Assembly: GCA_019925095.2 (NCBI GenBank)
Contig: CM034392.1
Span: 11,737,887 to 11,801,886 of the forward strand
Direction of reading: 5' to 3'
Origin: Dendrolimus kikuchii
Taxonomy: Eukaryota > Arthropoda > Insecta > Lepidoptera > Lasiocampidae
DNA: 64,000 nt
Shown: positions 22,413 to 34,318 of the stretch, in pieces
Layout: each line of letters begins with the position of its first letter
Numbering within the stretch: the stretch's first letter is position 1
Translations under genes and position numbers: made by a program
Notes under the pieces: model-generated
What the model was told of the DNA's origin: nothing
What the model saw: the letters and a program-made list of their open reading frames with translations, nothing else
Database searches by the model: none

Positions 22413-25400
22413 TTATTATAATGTCAACTACTAGTGTTCGAGAAAACTTCTAGAAACTTTATAAACGATTTTAGTTATTAAACATCGATTACATCATAGC
22501 CAACATTGAGAATGAGTAATTTAATTTAAAAGAAATAACTAGATTAATTAAAGCACGACAGCAATACACTGGTATTATTTTTTAAATAAATGTAATCCAC
22601 AAAAACTGTCTAATAGCTTAGGGTTACCAGATCAAAAAATAAATTTCACGACTTATTTTGTGACACATATTTATTTCATCGCCTCTGCGGTTTAGTCGTT
22701 TCAGCGTTTGGCTTGCCTGGTTAACTAGAAAGCAGAATACTCCTAGACGTAATTCGTTCGGATGTCTGGGATCGATCCCTTGGATTATTATTTGTTCATT
22801 ATCCGTAACTTAAGCTAATTTACTTAACCTTCGCATATACAGTGTGTGTATTTTTTAACTATAATCTCCATATATTATAGATACATACAAAAATATGAAA
22901 AATTACTAGCTGTTATTTCTTTAATGAAAATTATTATTAAGTATCTACCATATTATCATAAAAATATTTAGGTAATATTATGTACCAATTATTGTACAAT
23001 CTATGTGAGTGGTCGAATAATATCCGTCGTATTTTTCATTATAAATTAAAATATATTTGCTTTATATTTTTCTTATTATTAAAAATTCCTTAGCTTAGAA
23101 TTCCCTGATGCCTTCTACACAAAGACGTAAATAACGGAAAATTTCCGAACGTTTTGCAACCCTAAACATAACAAACCTAGCTTCATTGGTCAAAACATCG
23201 TTACATCACAAGTTCAGTATTGGCATAGAAATGATATAAGAGGCGCCCTCAAGCGAGCGTGAGTCGGCAAATTGTACTAATGGATCTCCCAGAGGATGAG
23301 TCATGAGTCCCACATGTCACTCTAAGCTACAGTACAATTTTATAGAGACGGAGGAAAGGGGCCCGTTATTTTTGGAACTTAAGCAATAGGATATTGTCTG
23401 AGTGCACATAAAAACTTACCCTTGCAACAACTGCGCCACTATAGCGCCAGCAAAGGGGACGAAATATTTAATGGATTTATTTCTTGTACATTTAGCGTGT
23501 TTAAAATACATTTTTGTTTACAGAATACAAACATTTTTATGGATTCAAAGTGTATTTATTCTAAGTAAACATTGAAACATGTTAAAATACTAATTCAGTA
23601 GGTATATAATGTCGTTACAGTCCATCTAGCATCCATATGAAATATAATTAAATAGATTTAATCTCGTTGGAATAGTATAAATAAAATATTCAGATTACGG
23701 AAAAAGCTGCCTTGTTAACAATAATGCCCTTAATGACTTTTATATTTGCTTTGTCTTTTTATAAGAGGTAGATTTTCCTAATTTTCAGCCACCAAAATTT
23801 AGAGTTGTTAAAGAGTGTAAGTAGGTTTATATTTAAATTTACAAAAAAGTATATTAAGTACATATATTTTTTTATTCAACACGTCATATTAAAAATAAAC
23901 TTTAGAATTATTATATTTATAAATTATATTCTTATTGGACAGACTGATCGAGTTCATAATCAAAGTTGCCAGAGAGAACGTATTAATAAGGCTACATTAC
24001 ATTACTAAGGCACGGCAATAGTTAGATGGTTTTGCGAAGTATAAACCAATCCTCCGATGACATCAGTTTTTGTTTGCAAATGTTACAGTGTATAATTATT
24101 CAGGAAATATAGTTCAGAATCGGCAAATAAAAGCAAAACAATTTCAATATGGAATATTTTAAAACAAATATTAAGAACTCAATTGGTCTAAATTGTTCAA
24201 ACTAACATTCGTCTGACTCTTTAATTAACTGCATGCTTCCAAGAATTCAAGAGGCAATTATAAATCAAATGGATCACTTAATATTAACAATTGGGACCAA
24301 CAAGTTTACATGATAAAACCTCACAAATATTTGCGAATTCACGCCTACGATATTAAATATTTATCTCAAAACGTGAATAAATGTATAAAACGAGCTTATT
24401 ACTTGGGCTCATGTGAACGAGTGTCGCTGTCAAACAAAAATTTTTCGTGACAGTAAATCGGATTACACAAAATGAATAGAATACTGAATCTGAAAGTTCA
24501 AAACGGGCTTTGCTATTGCGTAAAAGCAATACAATCTCTTAAGCACACATGTGGGCTACATAAATCTGGTGTCGCATCGTCTGAATCAAGTTGTATCACA
24601 AATACAGTGGATATGTATGTCAAAATGTGGGGATTTGGGCGTTGTCTCCCCACACAGACGATTCAAGGGACGCGATGCGACGCCAACCAAGATAATGAAA
24701 AAAAAAAGATTTATGATGAACTGTAATCAAATTTTATTGCCGCCTATACGACCCCTTACCCTATTACGCCTTACATAGTGTACTTTCATCGAGTTGTTAT
24801 GTCGCTTTAGATGGCGTCTAAAACTATGTGCACGTCATTTACCGCTTACAGAACGTTACAAAGAAATCCATATTCCAATACTGCTTTTAGCCAAAACAGT
24901 GTAGTCATTGAATGAAATCATAAATAAGAAAAAATGTTGAGCAAAGCCAAGTTTCCCTTGCCAAAGGGGTCATAAGGCACATTTCCATAAAGTTTCCAGC
25001 GCCACGGAATGTGGTGTTGTAACATAACGGGCAATAACACAGCCATTCGCATTGTGAAACAACGCTCAGAGGGCGGCACCGAGCACCTTGCCCACCGTGA
25101 ACCCCGCCATTACCTCCGACCCAATTAAACTAGCCGTTTTTATCCTTATACATATTGGCATTGTCTTTCCTCAAGGAACTAACTTCAAGTGTTCAAGAAC
25201 TGAAGCTTTATGCAATAATAAAAGGACTTTTAGGGCGGTTATTTTTTATGTATCTATGCAAATTGGAATTAATTTATAATAGACTTATACATTCCATGAC
25301 TTCTATGTAAAAAAATAAAAATTGATTACATTTCAAATAATCACGAGGTTGCGTCGTTAAAGTTCCTGAAAGAATTTCATAATGAGAAGAATTTCCTAAG

Positions 25401-25545
25401 AAAAGCGTTCACATGAGACGCCAGTTTATTAAACAAAAACAACGAGTACTTACTTACTACATTAATCGACCTTTCAATAAGTAATTATTTTTATTGATTT
25501 AATAAATAAATAAAAAACAAATCTCCGCTATATAGTAGTAGTATA
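22413..25545. other. No gene confirmed
   Basis: Mostly AT-rich. GC-richer patches at 23,240-23,460 and 25,020-25,140 and an 84-codon plus-strand frame at 24,472 were inspected. None has a recognisable domain or paired splice sites. A degenerate tRNA-like stretch near 22,700-22,790 (GGGATCGATCCC) may be an old SINE. Confidence 0.35.
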
Positions 25546-25904
25546 CTAGCGGTCTCGTTAGTCGTTGTGATGTCCTGAAAAAATAACAATCTAGAACCCA
25601 ATACCAGCGGCATATACAACATCTAATTGTGAATCTAAATCACCCCGGAACCCACTGAAAAACACATAAAATTTCATCAAAATCGTAGAAACCGATTTCC
25701 GCGCCAACTATTTTGTTTAGATCGATGGGTTATATTATTGAAGTTTTAGTAGGGATCGCCAATTTTTATATAGCCTATAATAATCAGGGAAAATGTAGCA
25801 TTCGAATGATGAAGTATGTTTGAAATCGGTCCAGTAGTTTTTGAGTTTATTGGTTACAAACATACAAAAGTATAAATCTTTCTTCTTTACATTATTAGTA
25901 TAGA
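25546..25904 (-). mobile_element. Non-autonomous Helitron-like element, complete inverted copy
   Basis: On the minus strand it begins TCTATACTAATA and ends ACCGCTAG, with the same internal blocks as 11,613-11,971 (GGGATCC/GATCCCTACTAAAACTT, ATGGGTTA). It has the same 359-bp length. No coding region and no target duplication are present, as expected for Helitrons. Confidence 0.7.
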
Positions 25905-26940
25905 TAGGTACAAATTATATAAAATTATATTCAAATTAATCCGCAGCTGTAAATGTTAAAGAAACAAATCATTAATGACCTATCTAGCTGTGTTCACGAC
26001 AAAAAAGGTTTTATTCTATTGTAGTTTTAATTCGAATAATTTAAATATATTATCTGTCATATTAGAGAAAAGTCATTCACAATAATACATTATAATACAG
26101 AAAACCTTTATTTTATTAATTAATTCAATAATTCATTCCCTCTCCAACAAGCTGTAGTGGGCTATGATTTATAAATGGTTTTCAAAACGTTTACCTTACT
26201 TTCATGGGATTAAACACTGGTATCGGTATAATTTTATCTGTCTGAATAAATAGTTATACCAATATATAATTTTGTTTGAATGATTTTAAAATCGTCTTAG
26301 CTCAATGGTTGACTTTCGCGCACCGTTTAAGCAGTTGTTCTGACCATATTTTTATAGTTAAGCCTAGGTATATACCAAATATCTCGATTAGGGATAATCA
26401 TTTGCCCGTCAATCTTTTATGAACTAACATGACGGGTATAAAAGTCCTCTAGAATGAGATGGTCTAAGCGAAGCATTAGGACGCAGTTATGTGTAATTGA
26501 TTATTATGACAAAATAATAACTGAGTTTCACAATTAATATTATTTCTGCGAACGTACCATTTCACTCTCTCACAATATTTTACTGACGTTCGCAAAATGG
26601 CTCTTTACTTGAGAGCAAGGGGTGATACAAAGAGGCCCATTATTTATAGCAAAGCGCAGTAACTTGAATTAGTTATTCAGTTGATTATGCCTCCCCTATG
26701 GCCACTCTATCATTATCATTTTACTTGGCGCACGTGCCGAGCTGCACAACACGACCCTTATTTCTATCAAGGTTCATGATTACATATTTTCCGTCCTTTG
26801 TCTTGTATTCATACAACACTTTTGGATCGTATTATAGGTAAACATAATAACAATAGACTTTTTAGATCTAAGAGCAACCGCAACTGTATGTTACAAACTT
26901 TACACAAATCTTTTGTAGGTATTGATACATTATATAATAA
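25905..26940. other. No gene seen
   Basis: AT-rich DNA. A weak tRNA-like AGCTCAATGG box near 26,300 lacks a B box. Confidence 0.4.
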
Positions 26941-27463
26941 ACTAGGATATGCCCGCGACTTCGTCCACGCTTGACTTGAAATTTCCGCGGGATTTCCGGG
27001 ACACAAATTACCACAGCATTTAAAAAGGAATGTAAGTTATCGTTTTATTGAAAACTGTCGGATTAAGCTTATTTTAATGTACCCGAATAACTTCAAACCC
27101 CTCCCGGGAAAATTCCCGCGGGATTCCCGGGGATAAAAAATATCATCATTTTATTACATAAAATTTGCTATTGATCAGTGAATAAATCACATTGGTGTTC
27201 GAAATTTTTTAATCTAGCCATTTAAAATCTTTCCCAGAAAAATTCCCGCGGGATTCCCAGGACAAAAAGTAGTGCAGATTTTAAATCTAAGAATTTGCTA
27301 TCGACCAGCCAAAACCGCATTGAAATCGGCTAAGTAGTTTATACGTAAATCACGGAAAAACAGACAAACCGACAAACAAACAGACTTCTAAAAAAATTAT
27401 ATTTCAACTACTTTTTTAATAGCTTCAATGTCATTTTTAGAATTTTATAATATAATAGACGGT
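26941..27463 (-). repeat. Helitron-like repeat (CGACTTCGTCC family)
   Basis: It begins at CTAG and GCCCGCGACTTCGTCCACGC on the plus strand and runs to a block with AGCTTCAATGTCATTTTTAG. The same arrangement is seen at 57,731-58,173, and a partial copy at 60,390-60,562. It includes internal repeats of AAATTCCCGCGGGATTCCC. Non-coding. Confidence 0.6.
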
Positions 27464-27595
27464 AAAACAATAATATGCATGTAAAAGGGAAGCGCAAATA
27501 AGTCTTAGTTGGTCTTATTCTCGGCTAATACAATAAAAAGTTAAAATAAATGAAGCAAAAGGTTTTTGTCAAGATTTCTGCTAGTAGAGATTTAT

Positions 27596-27645
27596 CGCCT
27601 ATGCCTACCCCTATGGGAAACAGGCGTGATGATATTATGTATGTA
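27596..27645 (+). mobile_element. RTE-like LINE tail, minimal copy
   Basis: GCCTACCCCTATGGGAAACA then GGCGTGATGATATTATGTATG is a diverged terminal 50 bp of the RTE-like family. Confidence 0.5.
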
Positions 27646-28347
27646 CTAAAAATTAAATCCTTTAGTCTGTACGTTCTCGTATATCATCATTTCACAAAAC
27701 TTAATTTTACTAGGAAAATTATCAGATGGTATACAAAATGTGAACATGAGAACAAAAGGTAACCAATAAATTCATATCCCACAGGAATAGTCAACACGGT
27801 AGCGGCTAGAATCAATAGCAGTTTAATTATAAATTCTGCAGTGACTAGTAATAGCTAAATCAGTTTGACGACCCACTGCCGCGCCACTAGGGAAATAACT
27901 TGCACTTGTATACTGTGATGTAAGTTAATATGCTGCTCGTTTGGAATATATTGTTGTCGAAGGCCGTTGGGATTAGGGTTTCTATACGTCTGAAATTTTC
28001 CGGACGTAGTTGGTATGTAACCCATATAAGGAAAAAATTCTAATCAATCCGGAATTTTAACAGAATTTTTTATTAATACTATTCATTCCTTTGCCTTTAC
28101 CATTACCAGAAAATTGTCATAACCTTACAGGTATGGGTATGATTTATGTCAAAATTTAAACAGTTGCAAGGCAAATTAATGGTTAATAAGATATATAGGA
28201 ACTGGCTGTAACACTGCTTGGACTTTACGAATCAAGTTTTTCAAGTACCTAAAAATTCATTTCTCAACAATATATTTTTTTAAATCGAGAAACCCTAGTC
28301 CATTTATATAAGTAAGTTATATAACAAAGATTCCTTTTATTGGCCAG
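27646..28347. other. Probable intron or intergenic DNA
   Basis: No convincing upstream exon of the 28,348-28,695 unit was found. A short open stretch after the acceptor-like CCACAG at 27,779-27,784 encodes about 24 codons before a stop and is not linked to anything. Confidence 0.3.
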
Positions 28348-28443
28348 GACCGAAACATCTACATACTACAAAAATATCGTGATCTAAATTGGCAATTGCA
28401 AGAAACCGGAAAAGTAATGCCTGCTCATAAAACCAAAGACGAG
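28348..28443 (+). CDS. Probable internal exon, unrecognised gene
   Basis: A 96-bp segment between an acceptor (TTATTGGCCAG) and a donor (GAG/GTAATT), open for 32 codons in phase 0: DRNIYILQKYRDLNWQLQ followed by ETGKVMPAHKTKDE. The composition is clearly protein-like and unlike the AT-rich flanks. It joins in frame to the segment at 28,534. I do not recognise the family; the charged, helix-prone sequence suggests a cytoplasmic helical or coiled-coil protein. The start of the gene is not visible upstream, so this would be a 3'-terminal part. Confidence 0.5.
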
Positions 28444-28533
28444 GTAATTTTAAACAAGACAAAGTTGTTTCTTTCGTATTTTGTGACTAGTTCGTGGTGT
28501 GAGTTTATATTTTTCAGTCCGTCTTAACATAAG

Positions 28534-28695
28534 CGGCAAATGAGGAAACTTTTCCACCACATTTATTTGGAGCTACTAGAGGATGAAGACTTCATACTCT
28601 TCAGGGAAATTTATAACCAGGCTAATTTGCACTTGGGAAATCACGCTCTAACATCCCAGTTTAATCCCATCATCTATTCTGTGCGAAATAATTGA
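28534..28695 (+). CDS. Probable terminal exon, unrecognised gene
   Basis: After a 90-bp intron (28,444-28,533), an acceptor-like ACATAAG opens a frame of 53 codons ending in TGA. It contains RQMRKLFHHIYLELLEDEDF, then ILFREIYNQANLHLGNHALT and FNPIIYSVRNN. The intron length suits insects, but the acceptor is weak: the better TTTTCAG 17 bp upstream gives immediate stops in all frames. The alternative is a stand-alone 51-codon ORF from the ATG at 28,540. The NPIIY near the end recalls GPCR helix 7, but no membrane segment precedes it, so I treat that as coincidence. Confidence 0.45.
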   Translation, partial: RQMRKLFHHIYLELLEDEDFILFREIYNQANLHLGNHALTSQFNPIIYSVRNN

Positions 28696-29504
28696 AGCTT
28701 TGACGACAAAAGAGATATAAAATTTACGCAAGCGAATTTGAAATAAAATAAAATTTATTCGCTAGACGTAGGTATCAAAAATATCATAAAACTAATTATA
28801 GTTCGACATTTTTCGTTGATTGCCTAAGGCGTGATGAAAATGTTAACTTAGAGCTATAGTTACAAATTTATGTGTAAAAAGTATCTAATATTATTAAATA
28901 TACTCGTAGAATGTGCATTGTCTACCTACTTTATATAAAAATATCCTTGGTTATGCCTAAGAAATTTTCGGATTTTTACTTGTTCATTCAAATCTGCTTC
29001 TTTTTTTAGTTATTAATAAGGTAACAAATAAATTGTGGTCAATACTTATTATCTTTTAATATCCATTTCTGTATTACACCACTACATTTCTACCTTAAAC
29101 CCCCCTTTAAGCTCTTTTTGCGGTCGATTGCGTTTTGTATAATACGAATGAAAATTAAATATATCGTTAAAAACATGTACAGTTGCGACCCTTGAATGGC
29201 AGCGTGAGAGTGCGCGGGCGCTGGCCGCAGACGCCAGCGCAACCCGAAGTGTGTAAATAAATACACTATAAACGAGATGAAAGCGAGCCGGCCACTTATC
29301 GACTCCCTGCAACCCGCTTTGATTATAACTTCTCTGTCAGCACCCTAAAATAGAATAAGCCACCGCATTCCTCTAAGTACAATTACGTGTTACGATCGTT
29401 AAGTAACAGATGTTTTAAACTCTATGCTCGTTATTCGTTTATAATAGTTATACTAGGTTTATAGGTTCGCTCGAAAACATTTCAATGAGTCTATAAACGT
29501 CATC
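28696..29504. other. No gene seen; small GC-rich patch
   Basis: At 29,180-29,330 a CpG-richer patch (GCGCGGGCGCTGGCCGCAG) carries a 76-codon minus-strand frame without a known domain. It may be a repeat or a regulatory patch. The rest is AT-rich. Confidence 0.35.
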
Positions 29505-29981
29505 TATCTATACTATGATATATCTGTAAATGGTCCGAGTTTGTACAATGCGTTTAAAAATGTTAAAAAATCAGGGGGGCTAATTCGGACCAGCAGATTC
29601 CGAAAATGTCGTTTTCAGAATTCTTGTCTGGCCGTCTGTCTGTTAAGAGCATTAAATAAAAACTACTGAACGGATTTAAATGAAATTAGAAACGGAGGTA
29701 ACTTTTATTACGGGGCGTAACTTAGGATATTTTTATCCCGATAAATGACTTCGTTACCGTGCTACGATCGCATCTTTTTTGGAAACTACTGAACGTATAT
29801 AAATGAAACTTGATATCTTACAACCCGAATCAACACTTAGGATAAGTTTTATCCCGATAAAAGACGTCGTTTACCTGGAATAGGCGGATTAGCAAAATAG
29901 ATTTAGATGGAGCTACAATCGTGTTTTTCAATTCACTAATAGATATCGACGTAGTCATAAACAACACGTTATCCGTTATAT
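29505..29981. repeat. Family E Helitron-like repeat, left half
   Basis: It starts TCTATACTATGATATATCTG, then has TGGTCCGAGTTTGTACAATG, matching 32,255 and 63,081. It is interrupted by the R1-clade insert and resumes at 31,745. The CCCGATAAA.GACGT blocks also match the 63,081-63,680 copy. Confidence 0.65.
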
Positions 29982-31744
29982 ATTTTATTTTTTTAAGGCG
30001 GCGGAAATGCATTTCGCACAGTACCGGGTCTTTTGCTAGGCATTAGACCATAGTCGATTATGGAGGCATTCCCAAGGGGGCAATCCAAACACTAATCGAC
30101 CGGCTTGTGTGGAGGACTCGAGTACTCAATACTCCACTAAAACCACCCTCCTCCCTTATGGCAGGAAGAGCGTGAGACTTAGAACGTAGTTACGCCCACG
30201 CTGATCGTAGCGCATCAGTGCTTGAGAAAACCCCGGGAGAGGCAAACTCACTTCGTCAACAGGGGTGAAGACTCCTCTGCTTCCTAGATGCTAGAGGGCC
30301 TCTGCAGCGGTATTTTTAAGGAGGGAAGTCATGCGCATATCTGCGCCTCCGGGACCCCGACTGACGTCGGTACCCGCGAGACGCATGCGCACTTGTACCT
30401 CTCTCCCTATCTCGTTCTGCGGCCTCCTTTTGAGACATTACAGTCTCGCAGAAATTGGACACACCCACCCAATGATCATCGCTCTGCAGCATGGCTTGCA
30501 CCAGACCGAGCGAATCGATCGGAACTACTATTGTCACGAGTTCAAACCTCTGTGGTGCCCATGCTGCGCACTCGACTAGCATATGAAACGCCGTGTCTTG
30601 TGCGCCACACTGGCGACATTGGGATGAAGGCAGGCAGCCCACGATATCATTCAGATACTTATGGAAGCACCCATGCCCGATAAGTATCTACGTCATCCTG
30701 AAGGTCAGGGTCCCGCGTTTCCGCGAGAGCCATCGCTACAGGTGTGGGTGCACCGCTTCCACCGTATCAATGCCAGCCACAGGGTTTGCCAACTCTACTG
30801 ACCAAGATTGGATCATGGTCGCGGTTTCCCGCGTCCTGATCGCCTGAAGCTCGGCCTGGCAGTAGACCAGGCCACGTGCGAGAGTGTCGACGCCGTCCAC
30901 GACACTTTACGGTATCCACGAATGGTCCTCACCACCAGGACCCATTGTGCGAGGCACAACAGAGTCCTATTGTGGCGGTGAAGTGCACCGCTGCACCGTA
31001 TAGGGACATACTCCTAAGGATGCCCGAGTAGAGTTTCCTAGTCGTCGTCCCCGATCCCCCCACGTTGGGAAGAAGCCGAGAGAGGGCGTCTGCGGACCTC
31101 ACGAGTTTGGGAACTAGCTGCTCAAAGTGCGCTTTAAACAGCCATTTCCTGTCGAGAATTAGCCCCAGATATTTTATCTGGGGGCCTACGCGAATGTCTA
31201 CCCCTTGAACTGTAACGGTCAAGTCCGCGGGGGGATTACGAAACTGCGGAACATGACGGCCACCGTTTCCGCGGGGGAGACCTTCACGCCCAACCTACCT
31301 ATTCTTTAGGACCACGATCGCCAACCCGTCGTGCCGCGGGTAGGGTGTCATCCGCAAAGCAGATTAGCCCTATTCCGGGCAGGACCGGAACCCGAAGGAT
31401 CCAGGCATAACTGACGTTCCAAAGAATCGGCCCGAGGACCGACCCCTGTGTAACGCCGCACGCGACACGTCACCGACCTAACGCGCGATTCTCGGATTCA
31501 CCGCCCTCCCAAAGGATGTACCTGTCCTGGAGGTACGCGTCCAACAGCCTCGTGAGGTACGGGGGAACTCCGTGTGCATGAAGCCCCTCCCTGATCGTCT
31601 CGTGAGGGAGGCTGTTAAAGGCGTTCGCTATACCAAGCGACACCGCCAGGACAGTATCCTTCGCTTGGACGGCTTCGTCCGTTACAGTCCGCAGTGTCTC
31701 GAAAGCGTCCAACCTGGAGCGCCTCCGCCGAAACCCGAACTGCG
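29982..31744 (-). pseudogene. 5'-truncated R1-clade non-LTR retrotransposon, copy 1
   Basis: On the minus strand this encodes the reverse transcriptase from about FGFRRRRSRLDAFETL through the motif A region (AVSLGIANAFNSLP, with the usual aspartate changed to glycine) into the thumb (KYLGLILDRKWLFKAHF). It ends with a C-terminal CCHC knuckle (CRQCGAQDTAFHMLVEC) and a 3' UTR ending in an A-rich tail near 29,985. A 15-bp duplication, CGTTATCCGTTATAT at 29,967-29,981 and the same with one change at 31,745-31,759, brackets it. Frameshifts and the lost catalytic aspartate show it is dead. R1 elements classically sit in 28S rDNA; this copy lies in a Helitron-like repeat. Confidence 0.85.
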
Positions 31745-31860
31745 CGTTATCCATTATATTACTTCAAATCAGGTTGACTTAGAGTCATCTGTATGTGTTG
31801 CTGGGCAGTTGTGTAGACTAGTATAGATTTAGTTTCTTTGTTATTGTAGTAAATTTAACA
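31745..31860. repeat. Family E repeat, right half
   Basis: ACTTCAAATCAGGTTGACTT, then GCAGTTGTGTAGACTA and TTTCTTTGTTATTGTAGT, matches the end of the copy at 63,590-63,680. It completes the repeat that the R1-clade insert interrupted. Confidence 0.6.
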
Positions 31861-32084
31861 AAAAAACAAAGTTTTAGGTCAAAAAAATATACAGAATGTA
31901 TCCTCCTTTAACCAAATATTTATTTAGAATTGTAATATCCCATCAGGAATCATCATTCATAATTCATAAGTTATTTTTTAGTTTAACATCCATAGTAATA
32001 CATATTAATTCCTTTACCTGTTATTATACATTCTTTAAAACATAACAGTGACAGTTTTTTTCAAGAGCTTTTAGCTTAAGCCAC

Positions 32085-32205
32085 TTTTGAGAGTTTTGGC
32101 GGGAACCGAAAGGAGACGTTGTGCTGTGAAGTTTTATTTTCTAAAAATGTGTAAAATTACTCTAAAATGAACAATAGTTGTAGGATATTGATAGTTTTTG
32201 AGACG
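32085..32205 (+). repeat. Dispersed repeat I, copy 1
   Basis: GGCGGGAACCGAAAGGAGAC, TTTTATTTTCTAAAAATGTG and CAATAGTTGTAGGATATTGA are found inverted at 53,445-53,572. Non-coding, class unknown. It sits between the two family E pieces, so the three repeats are nested or adjacent. Confidence 0.6.
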
Positions 32206-32254
32206 TATTTATGGTTTATGAGAAAAGTGAACCGTGTAGTCAAATGTGTGTGTG

Positions 32255-32400
32255 TCAATCTATACTATAATAAATCTGTAAATGGTGCGAGTTTGTACAA
32301 TTCGTTTAAAAATGTGAAAAAATCAGGGTGGATAATTCGGACCAGGAGATTCCGAAAATGCAATTTTTAGAATTTTTGTCTTTTTTTCTATTTCTCTGTC
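32255..32400 (+). repeat. Family E Helitron-like repeat, short copy
   Basis: TCTATACTATAATAAATCTG and TGGTGCGAGTTTGTACAATT, then CAGGAGATTCCGAAAATGCA. Only the first ~145 bp of family E are present. Confidence 0.55.
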
Positions 32401-33097
32401 ATCACAACTGAGCATCACAACATAATAATTAATATATTTCTTTGCCCATTTACGTTTTGTCATTTTTTTGGCTATTAATCTGATTTGGACTTCGTACCAC
32501 CTGCAGATAGCAATAGGGCAATGTTGAACTCCCAATGATATGCTGGCATCAACTAAATAAACCATCTCGGTATTCTGTCGCATAGCCGTAATGTCATGAT
32601 CGGTAGGTAGATATTCTCGGGAACCAAAGACAATCCTAACAACAGTATCGGCTCGCTCGAGCCTTTCTCTGAGAGAGACCTCACTGCATCATCTCTTATT
32701 TTACAGAATCAAAGAAAGAGAAGAAGATGTGCAAAGACACATCACAGCGCCGTCACAGAGCCTTTATGCTAAATAATTCATTAAGCATAATTAATCGATT
32801 AAATGTATAAAAAAATTAAGCTTTTTGCAGACGATTTCTTTTAAAATAAATCATCGTATAAAAGCATTCATAAACGCTTTGAATACCGGCAATGCAAGCA
32901 AGCCACGATGAGATTTTAACGACCCCTTGTCCGGAAACACTGGGATCCGCCGCCTTCATTAGTCTACCATTAATCCAGTACTCTATTAGAGTTCAGTTCA
33001 TTATAAGATATTGTCGATTTCATTGTAGTCGTTAACTGATCTGTTTGGTTATCCTAAACCGGATTCCAAAAATAATAATTATAGAGAGTTTATAAAC
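32401..33097. other. No gene seen
   Basis: Mixed AT-rich DNA; a frame at 32,323-32,583 (-) is chance or repeat-derived. Confidence 0.35.
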
Positions 33098-33238
33098 ATG
33101 GGCCAGGTGCAGTCGATATCCGGTAAAGAAAAAGCAAAAAACAAACTTGCCTGTGAGGAGAGTTTACTACCAAATTGCATCCAAACGTCTCACTGTGAAA
33201 AATGGGAATCTTTCGAAATTAATCCGTCTTCACACTAA
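33098..33238 (+). CDS. Small ORF with N-myristoylation-like start
   Basis: A 46-residue frame starts MGQVQSISGKEKAKNK, has two internal cysteine pairs (LACEESLLPNC and TSHCEKW), and ends NPSSH. The context AAACATGG is good. Gly2 with Ser6 fits the N-myristoylation consensus MGxxxS. Alternatively a strong donor (TCCG/GTAAAG) after codon 8 would make this a first coding exon with eight residues plus one base; no downstream exon was identified. It is too short to name and could be chance. Confidence 0.3.
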   Translation: MGQVQSISGKEKAKNKLACEESLLPNCIQTSHCEKWESFEINPSSH

Positions 33239-33474
33239 TGCTGACGACTTACATTTTAAATTATAAAACCAATGATAAGTCAAAATAACATTAAAATTAA
33301 AAAAAATAAGAAGTCGTGTCCTGATCTTAGCTTGTTTCCTTAAAAAAATATTTTACTTTTTTTAAGTTACAGTTTGCTACGAGGCATTGCTAGCTGCAAA
33401 TCCTGCGGTAACTATGCCACTTCCGGACTAAAAATGATCTAGAGTTAACCCCAGTTATCAAGAGTACCTATTTC

Positions 33475-33582
<108 letters not shown>

Positions 33583-34100
33583 ACATTTCATTATAATTGG
33601 TACAGTAATTCTCAAAGTCGTGAAGAAAGAAACTACAAAGTCACTTTTACATTTATATATCATTAGTATATCGGTAGATGGATTTTAACAAGACAAAGAA
33701 TAACCAAAAGTTTTCAAAGAAGCTTTGAAGGTTGTCAGACTTACTGCGACGACCTATAGCGAATTCAATACACTAACAGTAGATTGATGAGGGTATGAAA
33801 AGGTCGAATTTGCTCAAAGTTTTCTTATTTTTTGCACAGCAAAAGTTTGTGATTTATCAAATTCTGTTTGAAGTATGGGGGTTCGACGACAAATCGCTTG
33901 AGGACAAAACTTTATGTGGAGCTATTTACATAAGATGATAGAGGAGAAATTGACCGAAAATTGATTTAAGTATATGACAAATATTTTGTTTTAGGGTAAC
34001 CACATATTCATGCATTAAAAATAGTCTTATCGTAAGTTGTACTTACTATAAGTACAAAGTGTCAGGCGAGCACATCCGTTAGTTTTACATTGTTCGTTAT

Positions 34101-34276
34101 GCTGATATCAGACTGGTCAACCAAATTCAATCCATTTAATTGAAAGGCACAGAACTGATAGGACACGGCGTTATTTAATGAAATTGAATGATTCAAGTTT
34201 ATGCTTATATGAACCACTTTGGTGGATTCATCCAAATTGAAAGACAGAAATGAACTGTCTAATATCGGCTTTAGAC
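34101..34276. mobile_element. MITE-like element H, copy 1
   Basis: A 176-bp non-coding element with imperfect 13-bp terminal inverted repeats (GCTGATATCAGAC and GTCTAATATCGGC). The copy at 43,342-43,492 is in the opposite orientation and shares CTGTCTTTCAATTTG, GTTCATATAA and CTGTGCCTTTCAATTAAAT-like blocks. Typical of a miniature DNA transposon; the superfamily is unknown because no clear target duplication is visible. Confidence 0.6.
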
Positions 34277-34318
34277 ATCATTATTATTGATTGATTCGTC
34301 GTAATTTTACGTACGAAA

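Noticed and set aside
24472..24726. 84-codon plus-strand frame starting MNRILNLKVQ
   Set aside because: No known domain, no splice partner, overlapping frame of similar size in another phase; treated as chance.
28640..28695. GPCR helix-7 motif (NPIIY) in the unknown exon
   Set aside because: No hydrophobic transmembrane stretch accompanies it; the neighbourhood is charged and helical.
30288..30847. Plus-strand frames of 131, 82 and 84 codons
   Set aside because: Antisense shadows of the minus-strand R1-clade copy.
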